Source: CAZPDM01 sp964585305
Lineage (GTDB): Bacteria > Planctomycetota > Uabimicrobiia > Uabimicrobiales > JABWCH01
Assembly: GCA_964585305.1 (NCBI GenBank)
Contig: CAZPDM010000037.1
Span: 1-37,113 of the forward strand
Direction: 5' to 3'
Length of the DNA stretch: 37,113 nt
Shown: piece by piece, positions 24,170 through 31,418 of the stretch
How positions within the stretch are numbered: the first letter of the stretch is position 1
Layout of the letters: the number at the start of each line of letters is the position of its first letter
Translations under genes and position numbers: made by a program
Notes under the pieces: generated by a model
Told to the model about the DNA's origin: nothing
The model's input: the letters and a program-made list of their open reading frames with translations, nothing else
Database searches by the model: none

Positions 24170-24193
24170 TGAGAAGAAAATTCCCATCACTGA
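24163..24193. terminator. Hairpin between convergent genes (possible terminator)
   Basis: tcagtgatg (24163-24171) pairs with catcactga (24185-24193), overlapping the kinase stop codon. There is no T tract on either side, so termination is uncertain. Confidence 0.35.
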
Positions 24194-24200
24194 GGAATTC

Positions 24201-24365
24201 TTAATGTCTTATAGTAAATTTTTCTTTATGTGCACCACAAACAGGACAAGTCCAATCTTCTGGCAATTTCTCAAATGAAGTTCCTTCGGAGATATTATTT
24301 TCTATATCACCATCTTCTGGACGATAGACATATCCACAAACACTGCAACGATAGGAATGTGCCAT
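24201..24365 (-). CDS. Rubredoxin
   Basis: A 54-residue one-iron electron carrier. The four iron ligands are in CSVCGYVY (Cys7, Cys10) and DWTCPVCGA (Cys40, Cys43). The ends MAHSYRC and KEKFTIRH are typical, as is the 'LPEDW' approach to the second knuckle. AAGGAG lies just before the ATG. It follows the TauE/SafE-type permease gene by 27 bases on the same strand and is probably co-transcribed. Rubredoxins here commonly serve oxygen or superoxide detoxification or redox of small molecules; no partner reductase is in the window. Confidence 0.95.
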   Translation of the reverse strand: MAHSYRCSVCGYVYRPEDGDIENNISEGTSFEKLPEDWTCPVCGAHKEKFTIRH

Positions 24366-24392
24366 TTTTTTCTCCTTAAAACCTTGTTTGGC

Positions 24393-25322
24393 TTAAAAAA
24401 AATATTGCAATATATATCCTAATGATAAAGATAGAACTAAAATGCCCATAAAAAGATTTAATGTTTTTTTTGAAATAAATTTTTGTAACCTAGCTCCGCA
24501 ATACATTCCAAACAATCCGCCTATTCCAAAGAAAAATCCTAATAGCCAATCTGGTCCCCAAGTAGAACCATCCGGAGAATGTAGATTGGAATAAAAAATA
24601 ATGCCAACAAATGAAGTTAAAAAAGTCCCCATCAATGCTGCACCAGCAATACTATGAATTGGCAAGCGAAAAATAGACACACAAATAGGGGCAATCAATG
24701 CACCACCACCAATACCATATATTCCTCCTACAATACCAACAATGCAAGCAAGAAAAACTAATTTTATCGTTGAAATAGTAAATTTTTGTTCACAAAATTC
24801 ATATTCGATAATTTTATAAGAAAATTGGATTGTTTTAACTACTGCTTTATCCGGAAAGGAAGAAAATTTTTCTTTATCATTAAGGTTAGATATTTGCTTA
24901 TTTGAAAAAGATTTTCTTGTTTCAAATAATAGACGAATAGCAATATAGAGCAATACAATTCCTACAAAAAATTTAAAAGAGCGAACATCTGGAAAGTATA
25001 TCACTCTAATATAATATCCTGCTAAAACCCCAGGTGTTGTTCCGAGAATAACCACCCATGTTATGGGCCAAGCCATACGACCTTCTTTAATATAACGATA
25101 TACTCCGCTAGGGATCGCAATAAGATTGTATACAAAATTTGTGGAATTTACTGCTGGTGTGGTAAAATTTAAGACGCTCATTTGAAAAGGAAGCAATAAA
25201 AAACCTCCGGAAATTCCACACATAGAAGTAAAAAAAGAAACAATAAAGGCCACAATTGGTGGTAGTCAAAGATATGTTTCTACATGAGATATTGGAAAAA
25301 AATATAGAAAGCTGTCAATCAT
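24393..25322 (-). CDS. TauE/SafE (TSUP) family permease with in-frame TGA near the N-terminus
   Basis: A polytopic permease of the sulfite/organosulfur exporter family, about 309 residues. Motifs include 'FFTSMCGISGGFLLLPFQMSVLNFTTPAVNSTN', 'IPSGVYRYIKEGRMAWPITWVVILGT' and 'GIVGGIYGIGGGALIAPI'. The uninterrupted frame opens only at a GTG at 25251-25253 with no ribosome-binding site. Extending the same frame upstream gives ATG at 25322 with AAGGA at 9-base spacing, reading MIDSFLYFFPISHVETYL, then TGA (25266-25268), then LPPIVAFIV. This fits the family N-terminus with TGA where Trp (TGG) would be natural. It may be a nonsense mutation, a base-call error or, less likely, recoding. If translation uses the GTG, a 286-residue product lacking the first segment results. 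It precedes rubredoxin. Confidence 0.8.
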
Positions 25323-25410
25323 AATAAAAAATCCTTATTATTTTTAAAAAACTTCTATTTCATTTTATCAAAACTTATTTTCTAAAAAAGAAAATTCAGG
25401 AAGTTTAGAT

Positions 25411-25764
25411 ATGTTTTTTTTTAAAAAAAAGTCAATGGATTGCAAATTAACACTAATTTGCATAAGTAAAGGGCGTTTTAAAAATAAACGTTGGGAATTC
25501 AAGTTTCCTCCTCATACAACAATTGCTGTTGGACGAATTGATGGATGTCATTTAATTATAGACGAATCTACTATTTCTTTAAGCCATTGCTTAATTTACT
25601 GCAAAGATTATAAATTATATATAATAGATTTAGGTAGTAAATATGGAACAATAGTAAACCATGAAAAGGCATCCGAACCAATACTTTTACCTAGAAAAAG
25701 TTTAATTGAGTTAGGACAGATAACTCTTCAAGCAAGTGCTAAATGCCCAAATTTTGATGACTAA
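25411..25764 (+). CDS. Stand-alone FHA-domain protein
   Basis: A 117-residue cytoplasmic protein that is almost entirely an FHA phosphothreonine-binding domain. 'TTIAVGRIDGCHLIIDESTISLSHCLIYCKDYKLYIIDLGSKYGTIVN' contains the conserved GR, S..H and (S)KYGT..N elements. AGGAAG precedes the ATG. It probably binds a phosphorylated partner of the Ser/Thr kinases common in this kind of bacterium; such a kinase gene lies at 34835, but a link is not shown. The next gene begins about 40 bases after its stop. Confidence 0.88.
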   Translation: MFFFKKKSMDCKLTLICISKGRFKNKRWEFKFPPHTTIAVGRIDGCHLIIDESTISLSHCLIYCKDYKLYIIDLGSKYGTIVNHEKASEPILLPRKSLIELGQITLQASAKCPNFDD

Positions 25765-25801
25765 AAATATAGATTTTAAAGATTTTTTAAGAAAGTTTTT
25801 C

Positions 25802-26599
25802 ATGAATTCCTCATTATTTTCCTCAATAACTCGAAATCATCAAAAAGAATTAAGTAAACTCTTACATAAAAAATATAGAGAAGAAACGCAAGAATTTCTA
25901 GCAGAAGGAATACGCTTATGCCAGGAATTATTAGCTTCTAATGTTGAAACAAAATCTCTTATTTTTACTGACAGATTGCTTCAGCATCCTTTGGGAGCTG
26001 GTTTAATTCAACAGGCTCAAGAAAAAAAGATTTCACTTTTTCAAACAACAGAAGAAATCCTCGCTAAGTTAAGTGATACAGAATATCCCCAACCTGTTGT
26101 TGCTCACGCTAAACAAAGAGATCATTCTTGGCAGCCAGAAAAATTTGTACAATTTAAGCGTTTGGTGGTTCTTGTAGATATTTCAGACCCTGGCAATTTA
26201 GGGACTATTTTTAGAACCTCAGAAGCATTTTCTTGGGATGGCATTATATGTGCTGGAAATACAGTCGATTTTTATAATCCTAAAGTGCTGAGATCATCTA
26301 TGGGCGCATTTTTTCGATTACCTTCTGTTTGTATTTCTCAGGATACAATTTTGTCCTTTTTTGAGGACAATGAAGTAACTCCTGTTCTTACAATTCCTAG
26401 AGAAGGTGAGCAACCTCCTTTTTATAATTTGCCTCAAAAATTGGCGTTATGCTTAGGAAATGAAGCACATGGATTGCCAAGTTCTTTTGTGCCTAAAAAA
26501 GCAAGGTATTTTCAATTACCAATGGCTTCTCATGTTGAATCATTGAATGTTGCTGTTGCTGCTGGAATTATGTTGTTTTTATTAAAAAATACAAAATAA
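25802..26599 (+). CDS. TrmH/SpoU-family RNA 2'-O-methyltransferase
   Basis: A 265-residue SPOUT methyltransferase. An N-terminal substrate-binding domain ('HKKYREETQEFLAEGIRLCQELL', about 20-90) precedes the knotted SAM domain with motif 1 DPGNLGTIFRTSEAF, motif 2 'CLGNEAHGLP' and motif 3 'LPMASHVESLNVAVAAGIML'. It would methylate a ribose 2'-OH in rRNA or tRNA; the target cannot be assigned. The start at 25802 (MNSSLFSSITRNHQ) agrees with family N-termini; in-frame ATGs at 25736 and 25757 are less likely, since they lie in or against the FHA gene. Co-directional with the FHA gene. Confidence 0.9.
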   Translation: MNSSLFSSITRNHQKELSKLLHKKYREETQEFLAEGIRLCQELLASNVETKSLIFTDRLLQHPLGAGLIQQAQEKKISLFQTTEEILAKLSDTEYPQPVVAHAKQRDHSWQPEKFVQFKRLVVLVDISDPGNLGTIFRTSEAFSWDGIICAGNTVDFYNPKVLRSSMGAFFRLPSVCISQDTILSFFEDNEVTPVLTIPREGEQPPFYNLPQKLALCLGNEAHGLPSSFVPKKARYFQLPMASHVESLNVAVAAGIMLFLLKNTK

Positions 26600-26683
26600 A
26601 TATTTTTTAAATAGATATTTGGCCTTTTTTTTGCTAATAATTAGTTATTAACTATTCTTACTCTTTTTAAAGGAGTTTTTTTT

Positions 26684-27514
26684 ATGAAAAAATTAGCATT
26701 GCTCATCGCAATTTTAGGTATAGTGTTTGTTGGATGTGCTACAAAAAAAGATTCTTTATTACCTTTGCCAACTTCCCAACAGCCATTAAAAACAGAAAAA
26801 CAAGTTTCTGAAAATGAATTAGCCTGGCAAGCATTTCAAAAAGGGAATTATGAAGAAGCCGTTCAACAATACAATATTTATATTCAAGCTAATCCGCAAG
26901 ATAGTGAGGCTTTATTATATAGAGGTCGTGCATATATGCAATTGGGAGATTACGAACAAGCATTGCAAGATGTTAGCCAAGTTCAAAATGTATCAGGGAA
27001 ACTTTATCAAGCTCGCGCACTTCTTGCATTAAACAAGAATGATGAAGCTCGAAAAGCCTTAGATATTACACTTGCAGATCCTCAATTTGCTAAATTAAGT
27101 GCGTATGAAATGTTCACAGCATATTATATGGATGGGCAATTAAAAAATACAGCAGGTCAATTTGATCAAGCAATGAAACCTTTAGAAAATGCCATTCAAA
27201 TTTTTGATAGAAATGCTCGTGAATTTGCACAAATTGGATCACCCTATCTTGGAAGATTTGCTTACTATCATCGTGCTGTAGCGTTCCACATGCTAGGACG
27301 TAATCAACAAGCCGCAAGTGATATGGAGCGTTATATTGATCTTTCTCAAAAAGCTGGTGCTGAGCTGACATCAAAAGATTATAAAAGTTTAGTTTTAGCC
27401 TACTATCTTTCTGAAGATTTAATTAAATGTAAAAAAAATGTCCCTAATTTGTCAGAAGAAGATAGACAAGACCTATCCCAACGTTTCAATAATGATAGTG
27501 TCTTTAGCAAATAA
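26684..27514 (+). CDS. TPR-repeat lipoprotein
   Basis: A 276-residue protein with AAAGGAG before the ATG. Residues 1-18 form a lipoprotein signal with lipobox ending VFVGC (lipidated Cys18). TPR motifs span about 45-125 ('NELAWQAFQKGNYEEAVQQYNIYIQAN', 'SEALLYRGRAYMQLGDYEQALQD'), with more helical repeats to about 235 ('AYYHRAVAFHMLGRNQQAASDMERY'). It probably sits on the outer membrane or outer leaflet as a scaffold. It is the first gene of the plus-strand envelope block with two coiled-coil proteins and the ExbB/ExbD-type genes; gaps are 61 and about 200 bases, so co-transcription is likely but not certain. Confidence 0.85.
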   Translation: MKKLALLIAILGIVFVGCATKKDSLLPLPTSQQPLKTEKQVSENELAWQAFQKGNYEEAVQQYNIYIQANPQDSEALLYRGRAYMQLGDYEQALQDVSQVQNVSGKLYQARALLALNKNDEARKALDITLADPQFAKLSAYEMFTAYYMDGQLKNTAGQFDQAMKPLENAIQIFDRNAREFAQIGSPYLGRFAYYHRAVAFHMLGRNQQAASDMERYIDLSQKAGAELTSKDYKSLVLAYYLSEDLIKCKKNVPNLSEEDRQDLSQRFNNDSVFSK

Positions 27515-27575
27515 TTTGCTACCATAAAAATAACACAGAAATAATTTCTGTTCTATATAGAGGAAAGGAATTACC

Positions 27576-28640
27576 ATGAAAAACTTGATTTTGCTTTGTA
27601 CTATATTAAGTGTGCTTCCTATTATGGCACAATTACCTGATGGATTTATAAAAAATGATGAGATGCCTCCCGTTACAGTAGAGAAAAATGCAGAAGATAC
27701 AGGAAAAGCTGGAACATTCCATACAAGAACTTTACCAGATTGGTCCATTAAAAATGAAGTAAGCACAATTGAAAAATCTCTACACAACTACGATCCATTG
27801 ATTCAATCTCTTGAAGAAGCAAATAGCGATTTAAAGGCTGACCTTGAAGAATATCTAAAAAAACCAGGCGATGAAGTTCTTTCTGCTAAAATTACTATGA
27901 AAATGTCAAAATATGCTGGTAAAATAGTAAGTAATGTGGATACTATTATTGGCGATCAAGATACTCTTTTGACGGTTTTTGGAGAACTGAATCAAAAATT
28001 AGATAAATTTGGCGGTTATTTGGATATGAAGGTTAGTGATTTGGAAAAAGAAGTTGCAAAATACCGAGAAGATTCTAAAAAATTAGAACAAGAATTGAGA
28101 GCAGTTGCTAAAAAATGGAAATCCGCTCCGGAAAATTCTGAAGAAAAAGAAAAATACAAACAAGAATTTCAAAGACTATATAATAAATATAATATTAACA
28201 GTCGTTACAAAGATGGGTTTGAACGAAATCGCCAAGACTATGAAATCTTAGCTAAAAACTTAAAAAACCTTATGAAAGTTTTTAAAGTATTAAACCAAGC
28301 ATTTGAAGGATTGATCGAAAATTTAGCAGCAGAAAAGAAATACTTGCTTGATAATATTCGATTGCAAGCAGATGCAATTCGAGTAAAGAAACTCGTTTAT
28401 GATGGAATTACTGATGGACATCGTGCAGTAGTCGGAATTACACAAAAATTGGCCTTATTATATGCACAAGTTGATGGTTTCTCTAAAGTACATGAAAAAA
28501 TCAACCGAGATATGGCAAAATTCTCAGATACTACCAAAATACTTGGAACACTTGTCCAACAAATTGAAAAAGCTCCATTCCAAACCGCACCAAGTACTGA
28601 AAAAGCACTAGAATATTTCGCAAATAGTGAAGGAAATTAA
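27576..28640 (+). CDS. Secreted coiled-coil protein of unknown function
   Basis: A 354-residue protein with a strong AGGAAAGGA site. Residues 1-19 are a signal peptide (cleavage near IMAQ). The mature protein is nearly all helical and charged, with heptad-like stretches at about 65-150 ('LEEANSDLKADLEEYL', 'LDMKVSDLEKEVAKYREDSKKLEQEL') and 210-330. No enzyme motif is visible. It is probably periplasmic, an elongated structural or adaptor protein working with the neighbouring TPR lipoprotein and the second coiled-coil protein. A structured non-coding stretch separates it from the next gene. I do not recognise a family. Confidence 0.75.
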   Translation: MKNLILLCTILSVLPIMAQLPDGFIKNDEMPPVTVEKNAEDTGKAGTFHTRTLPDWSIKNEVSTIEKSLHNYDPLIQSLEEANSDLKADLEEYLKKPGDEVLSAKITMKMSKYAGKIVSNVDTIIGDQDTLLTVFGELNQKLDKFGGYLDMKVSDLEKEVAKYREDSKKLEQELRAVAKKWKSAPENSEEKEKYKQEFQRLYNKYNINSRYKDGFERNRQDYEILAKNLKNLMKVFKVLNQAFEGLIENLAAEKKYLLDNIRLQADAIRVKKLVYDGITDGHRAVVGITQKLALLYAQVDGFSKVHEKINRDMAKFSDTTKILGTLVQQIEKAPFQTAPSTEKALEYFANSEGN

Positions 28641-28676
28641 AATAAATATTCTATAAGCTAACTTTTTAATATAAAA

Positions 28677-28834
28677 CCGTTCGTAGGTGCATGGTTAATG
28701 TCTGCAAATCAAAAATATGCAGACCCAATTTTGCGACTACGAGCGGCGTTTCTAATAATTTATGTGTTGGCACACATAAAGAAGAAACAGGGCGAAGAGA
28801 GGCGTCCCGCAAAATAGTCAAGAGATTGTTTTGC
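28677..28834 (+). ncRNA. Candidate structured RNA / leader element
   Basis: The sequence is visibly richer in G+C than its surroundings and folds into nested stems. A 10-bp outer stem (28677-28686 with 28737-28746, one G-U) encloses gtctgca/tgcagac (28700-28706 with 28718-28724). A separate 9-bp hairpin with a TGGC loop follows (28759-28767 with 28772-28780). A 6-bp stem gcaaaa/ttttgc (28809-28814 with 28829-28834) holds the AAGAG before the next start in its loop. A second ttttgc at 28729-28734 could compete for gcaaaa. It does not match a riboswitch class I know. Its place before the 28846 gene suggests translational control, but a stand-alone RNA or mobile repeat is possible. Confidence 0.45.
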
Positions 28835-28845
28835 AAAATCAAGTT

Positions 28846-29559
28846 ATGAAATTTTATTATGGTATATTCCTTTGTTTAATGACTCTTCCTATCTTAGCAC
28901 AAGATATTCCTGTAGCACAACCTGAACCTACAGATATGCAACCAACACTTACTCAGCCAGCAAAGGCAGAAAATAGCACAGGAATTGATGTTAATCAATT
29001 ACAAGAATTACCTGTAATGAACGAAGAAAAAAGTAAACAAATCAGTCAATATTTTGAAGAAGCATTAAAAAATTATGAAGAAATTCTAGGACAAGAACGG
29101 AGTTCAGAAGTTCGCACAACTGAACGACGGATTGAAAATAACATTGAATTATTAAAACAACATCGTCAATCTTTAAGTACTAGCGAATCCGATTTACGTA
29201 AATTGCGTATGGAATATATGGAACGCTATCTTATGCTAAAAAATTCCGCAGAAAAAGGGAAAATTGATAAGAAAACATATCAGCAACAACTGGGAAAATT
29301 AGCCCAAGATTATCAATTTAGAATGAATGCTGTATTAAGCGACCGTAATTTTTACCAAGATCAAGCTCAAAAAACAGAAGAACGATTAAAAGAATTAGAA
29401 GAATTTAACCGTATCAATAAAATTGTTTTAGCTCAAGAAGGTGTGAGTATGCCTAAAGAGCAACAACCTCCGAATGAATTTGAAAAAATTATCCAAGATA
29501 TTAGACAATTAGGTTGCTTTGAAATTAAGAACTTTTGTTCATCTCCAGAATTTAAATAA
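28846..29559 (+). CDS. Secreted coiled-coil protein of unknown function
   Basis: A 237-residue protein starting MKFYYGIFLCLMTLPILAQ, a signal peptide with cleavage near residue 19. An in-frame TTG at 28831 is an alternative start five codons upstream and has AAGAG before it. After a Pro/Thr/Gln-rich segment (about 20-50) the protein is helical and charged ('ISQYFEEALKNYEEILG', 'ERRIENNIELLKQHRQSL', about 60-200), consistent with a coiled coil. Two Cys lie near the C-terminus. No domain is recognised. Its leader is the structured stretch described at 28677-28834. A terminator follows at 29601, so the ExbB/ExbD genes probably have their own promoter. Confidence 0.75.
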   Translation: MKFYYGIFLCLMTLPILAQDIPVAQPEPTDMQPTLTQPAKAENSTGIDVNQLQELPVMNEEKSKQISQYFEEALKNYEEILGQERSSEVRTTERRIENNIELLKQHRQSLSTSESDLRKLRMEYMERYLMLKNSAEKGKIDKKTYQQQLGKLAQDYQFRMNAVLSDRNFYQDQAQKTEERLKELEEFNRINKIVLAQEGVSMPKEQQPPNEFEKIIQDIRQLGCFEIKNFCSSPEFK

Positions 29560-29600
29560 TAACAATCAGAAAAATTTAGATTTATTTCATACAATCTTAG

Positions 29601-29636
29601 AAACCGGAGAAGCTAAAATTTCTTCGGTTTTTTCTA
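29601..29636 (+). terminator. Intrinsic terminator
   Basis: aaaccggagaa (29601-29611) pairs with ttcttcggttt (29620-29630), 11 bp with one G-U, followed by TTTCT. It ends the transcript of the second coiled-coil protein gene. Confidence 0.8.
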
Positions 29637-29728
29637 TTTATCTTGTATAATTACAAAGAAATATAGTTATTTTAAGCAATTACACACATAATAATATTCT
29701 GACAGACAAACTTATTCAGGAGAAAAAA

Positions 29729-30898
29729 ATGTTTTACCCATATATTGAAGAGGGTGGATTAATCTGGATGTTGCCCATTGTAGCTATTTCCTATTTTGCA
29801 GTTGCTTTAATTATGGAAAGAATTTGTTATTGGGTAATTTATTTTTGGAATTCACGAGATAGAAAACATATTTTATCTCGATTATTTCAAATACCTATGG
29901 ATTTACGGCAGGCTTTTTTAACCACACAAAATAGTAACGATCCTGTTATACAATCTCTTAATGAATTCTTAAAAAGCTACCGTGATTTTCCCTTGCATAT
30001 TGCAGAACGCAAGGCAATTCAATTTGCAGAAGATCGTCTAACAGAAAGTAGAAGATTTGTTGATTGGCTAGCTTTATTTGCTAATCTATCCGGGACATTG
30101 GGATTAGCTGGTACAGTTGTTGGAATTTCTATCAGTTTTAAATCCATGTCATTGCAAGATGCCAAGTCATTATCATTATCTTTAGCAACAGCACTTTATA
30201 CAACAGTAGGCGGGATTATTTTATTTCTTCCTTCTTATTTATGTGTATTTGCTGCTCAAAAGGCTTCAGATGGGTTAGAAAATATTTTAGATACAAATAT
30301 TCAAAATCTTAAAGATATTTTAGAAAGCCAGGAAAAATCTAAAATTATTTTTGATAAATCAGTCATGTTTGATCGGCCCCAGACATCTAATAAATCTTTA
30401 CTTTTTGATGAAACTGTAGCAAATAAAAATATCATTGATTCTGAAATAAATAAGAAGAAAAATCAAGAACTGATTGAACAAGAAATTTCCAAGCAGTCTT
30501 CTAATTTAGAAAAAAATTCGCAAGAAAAATCTGATGTGAGTACGCCTGTTTTATTTGAAGAATCTTCTACAACAAATAATAAATTAACATCTTCAACGAA
30601 TTTTGATAATGATCCAACACCTCTACCTCCAGTATTTTCTTCAACCTTAATGGGAAGCCTGCCTGTATGCGAGTTTTCTGAACAACATTCAGATGCTTCA
30701 AAATTTTCAGTAGAAGCAGAATTAGAAGAAAAATCCAAACATCTTTGTATTGCAGATGAAAAAGAAAAAACACCGGATCAACCAATGTATCAAACAGGTG
30801 GAATTAGTTTGCAAACTAAAATCCAGCAAGTAGAAATGTTATTAGGAACTGAATCTCGATCAACAAAAATTTTGGATGTCCCACCATCTAAAACATAA
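29729..30898 (+). CDS. ExbB/TolQ/MotA-type proton channel subunit with long C-terminal tail
   Basis: A 389-residue protein with AGGAG before the ATG. TM1 is about residues 10-40, TM2 about 112-137 (GTLGLAGTVVGISISF) and TM3 about 152-177 (ATALYTTVGGIILFLPSYL). The TM2/TM3 motifs are the family signature of ExbB/TolQ, which with ExbD/TolR converts proton flow into mechanical work in the envelope. After residue 200 comes an unusual ~190-residue tail, hydrophilic, Ser/Glu/Lys-rich and predicted disordered, absent from standard ExbB (about 220-245 residues). In this topology the tail is cytoplasmic. It is followed by the ExbD/TolR-like and TolA-like genes. Confidence 0.88.
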   Translation: MFYPYIEEGGLIWMLPIVAISYFAVALIMERICYWVIYFWNSRDRKHILSRLFQIPMDLRQAFLTTQNSNDPVIQSLNEFLKSYRDFPLHIAERKAIQFAEDRLTESRRFVDWLALFANLSGTLGLAGTVVGISISFKSMSLQDAKSLSLSLATALYTTVGGIILFLPSYLCVFAAQKASDGLENILDTNIQNLKDILESQEKSKIIFDKSVMFDRPQTSNKSLLFDETVANKNIIDSEINKKKNQELIEQEISKQSSNLEKNSQEKSDVSTPVLFEESSTTNNKLTSSTNFDNDPTPLPPVFSSTLMGSLPVCEFSEQHSDASKFSVEAELEEKSKHLCIADEKEKTPDQPMYQTGGISLQTKIQQVEMLLGTESRSTKILDVPPSKT

Positions 30899-30978
30899 TT
30901 TTTCTAAATTAAATTAAATTAAATATATAGAGGTGGAAAAGGAAATGAAAAGAAATAATTATTTCCTTCCAAAATATT

Positions 30979-31398
30979 ATGAAGAAAAAAAAATCAACAA
31001 ATACTAGTTTAAATACAACTGTTATGACCGACGTGTTGTTTATCTTATTGACGTTTTTTGTACTGGTTTCTACGGTAAAAAAAGATTCCATCGAAATCAA
31101 TGCTACCAAAGTAGATAAACAGGCGGATTCTCAAAAACAGCAAAAAAAAAGTGAACAACATGTTGTTACTATCGATGGAGAAAATAAGATATTTGTGAAT
31201 GGACAGGAAATTAAAGATTTAGAAACTTTGCAAACGACACTAGATAATATCAAGAAAAAAACACCTGACGATACTCTCCCTGCTATTTTGCTACGTCCAG
31301 ATGCTAAATCAAATAGCGCGAAACTTATTGAAATTTTTGCAACATTAAATAAAGTTGGATTAACAGAAAATGTCCAAATTGAAGTGGATGCAAAATAG
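30979..31398 (+). CDS. ExbD/TolR-type energy-transducing protein
   Basis: A 139-residue single-pass protein. The membrane helix about 16-33 holds the essential channel Asp18 in MTDVLFILLTFFVLVS, as in ExbD/TolR. The periplasmic domain (about 60-139) ends with 'LLRPDAKSNSAKLIEIFATLNKVGLTENVQI', the usual TolR/ExbD fold. The ATG at 30979 has no ribosome-binding site. An ATG at 30945 has GGTGGAAAAGGA directly upstream but in another frame, which would join the ExbD frame if the run of nine A near 30984-30992 were eight. Either the start is 30979, the A run is miscounted, or slippage joins the frames. It lies between the ExbB-like and TolA-like genes. Confidence 0.85.
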   Translation: MKKKKSTNTSLNTTVMTDVLFILLTFFVLVSTVKKDSIEINATKVDKQADSQKQQKKSEQHVVTIDGENKIFVNGQEIKDLETLQTTLDNIKKKTPDDTLPAILLRPDAKSNSAKLIEIFATLNKVGLTENVQIEVDAK

Positions 31399-31418
31399 AA
31401 ATCTAAGGAGGAAGAAAA

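Noticed and set aside
24393..25322. Genome-wide reassignment of TGA to Trp
   Set aside because: TGA closes several well-defined genes here (for example at 1406, 2179, 20043 and 24167), and conserved Trp codons elsewhere are TGG.
28677..28834. Cobalamin or c-di-GMP riboswitch
   Set aside because: GGTGC and GCGTCCCGC fragments faintly recall the cobalamin element, and ACAGGGC recalls GEMM, but neither the B12-box core nor the GEMM tetraloop/receptor pattern is present in order.
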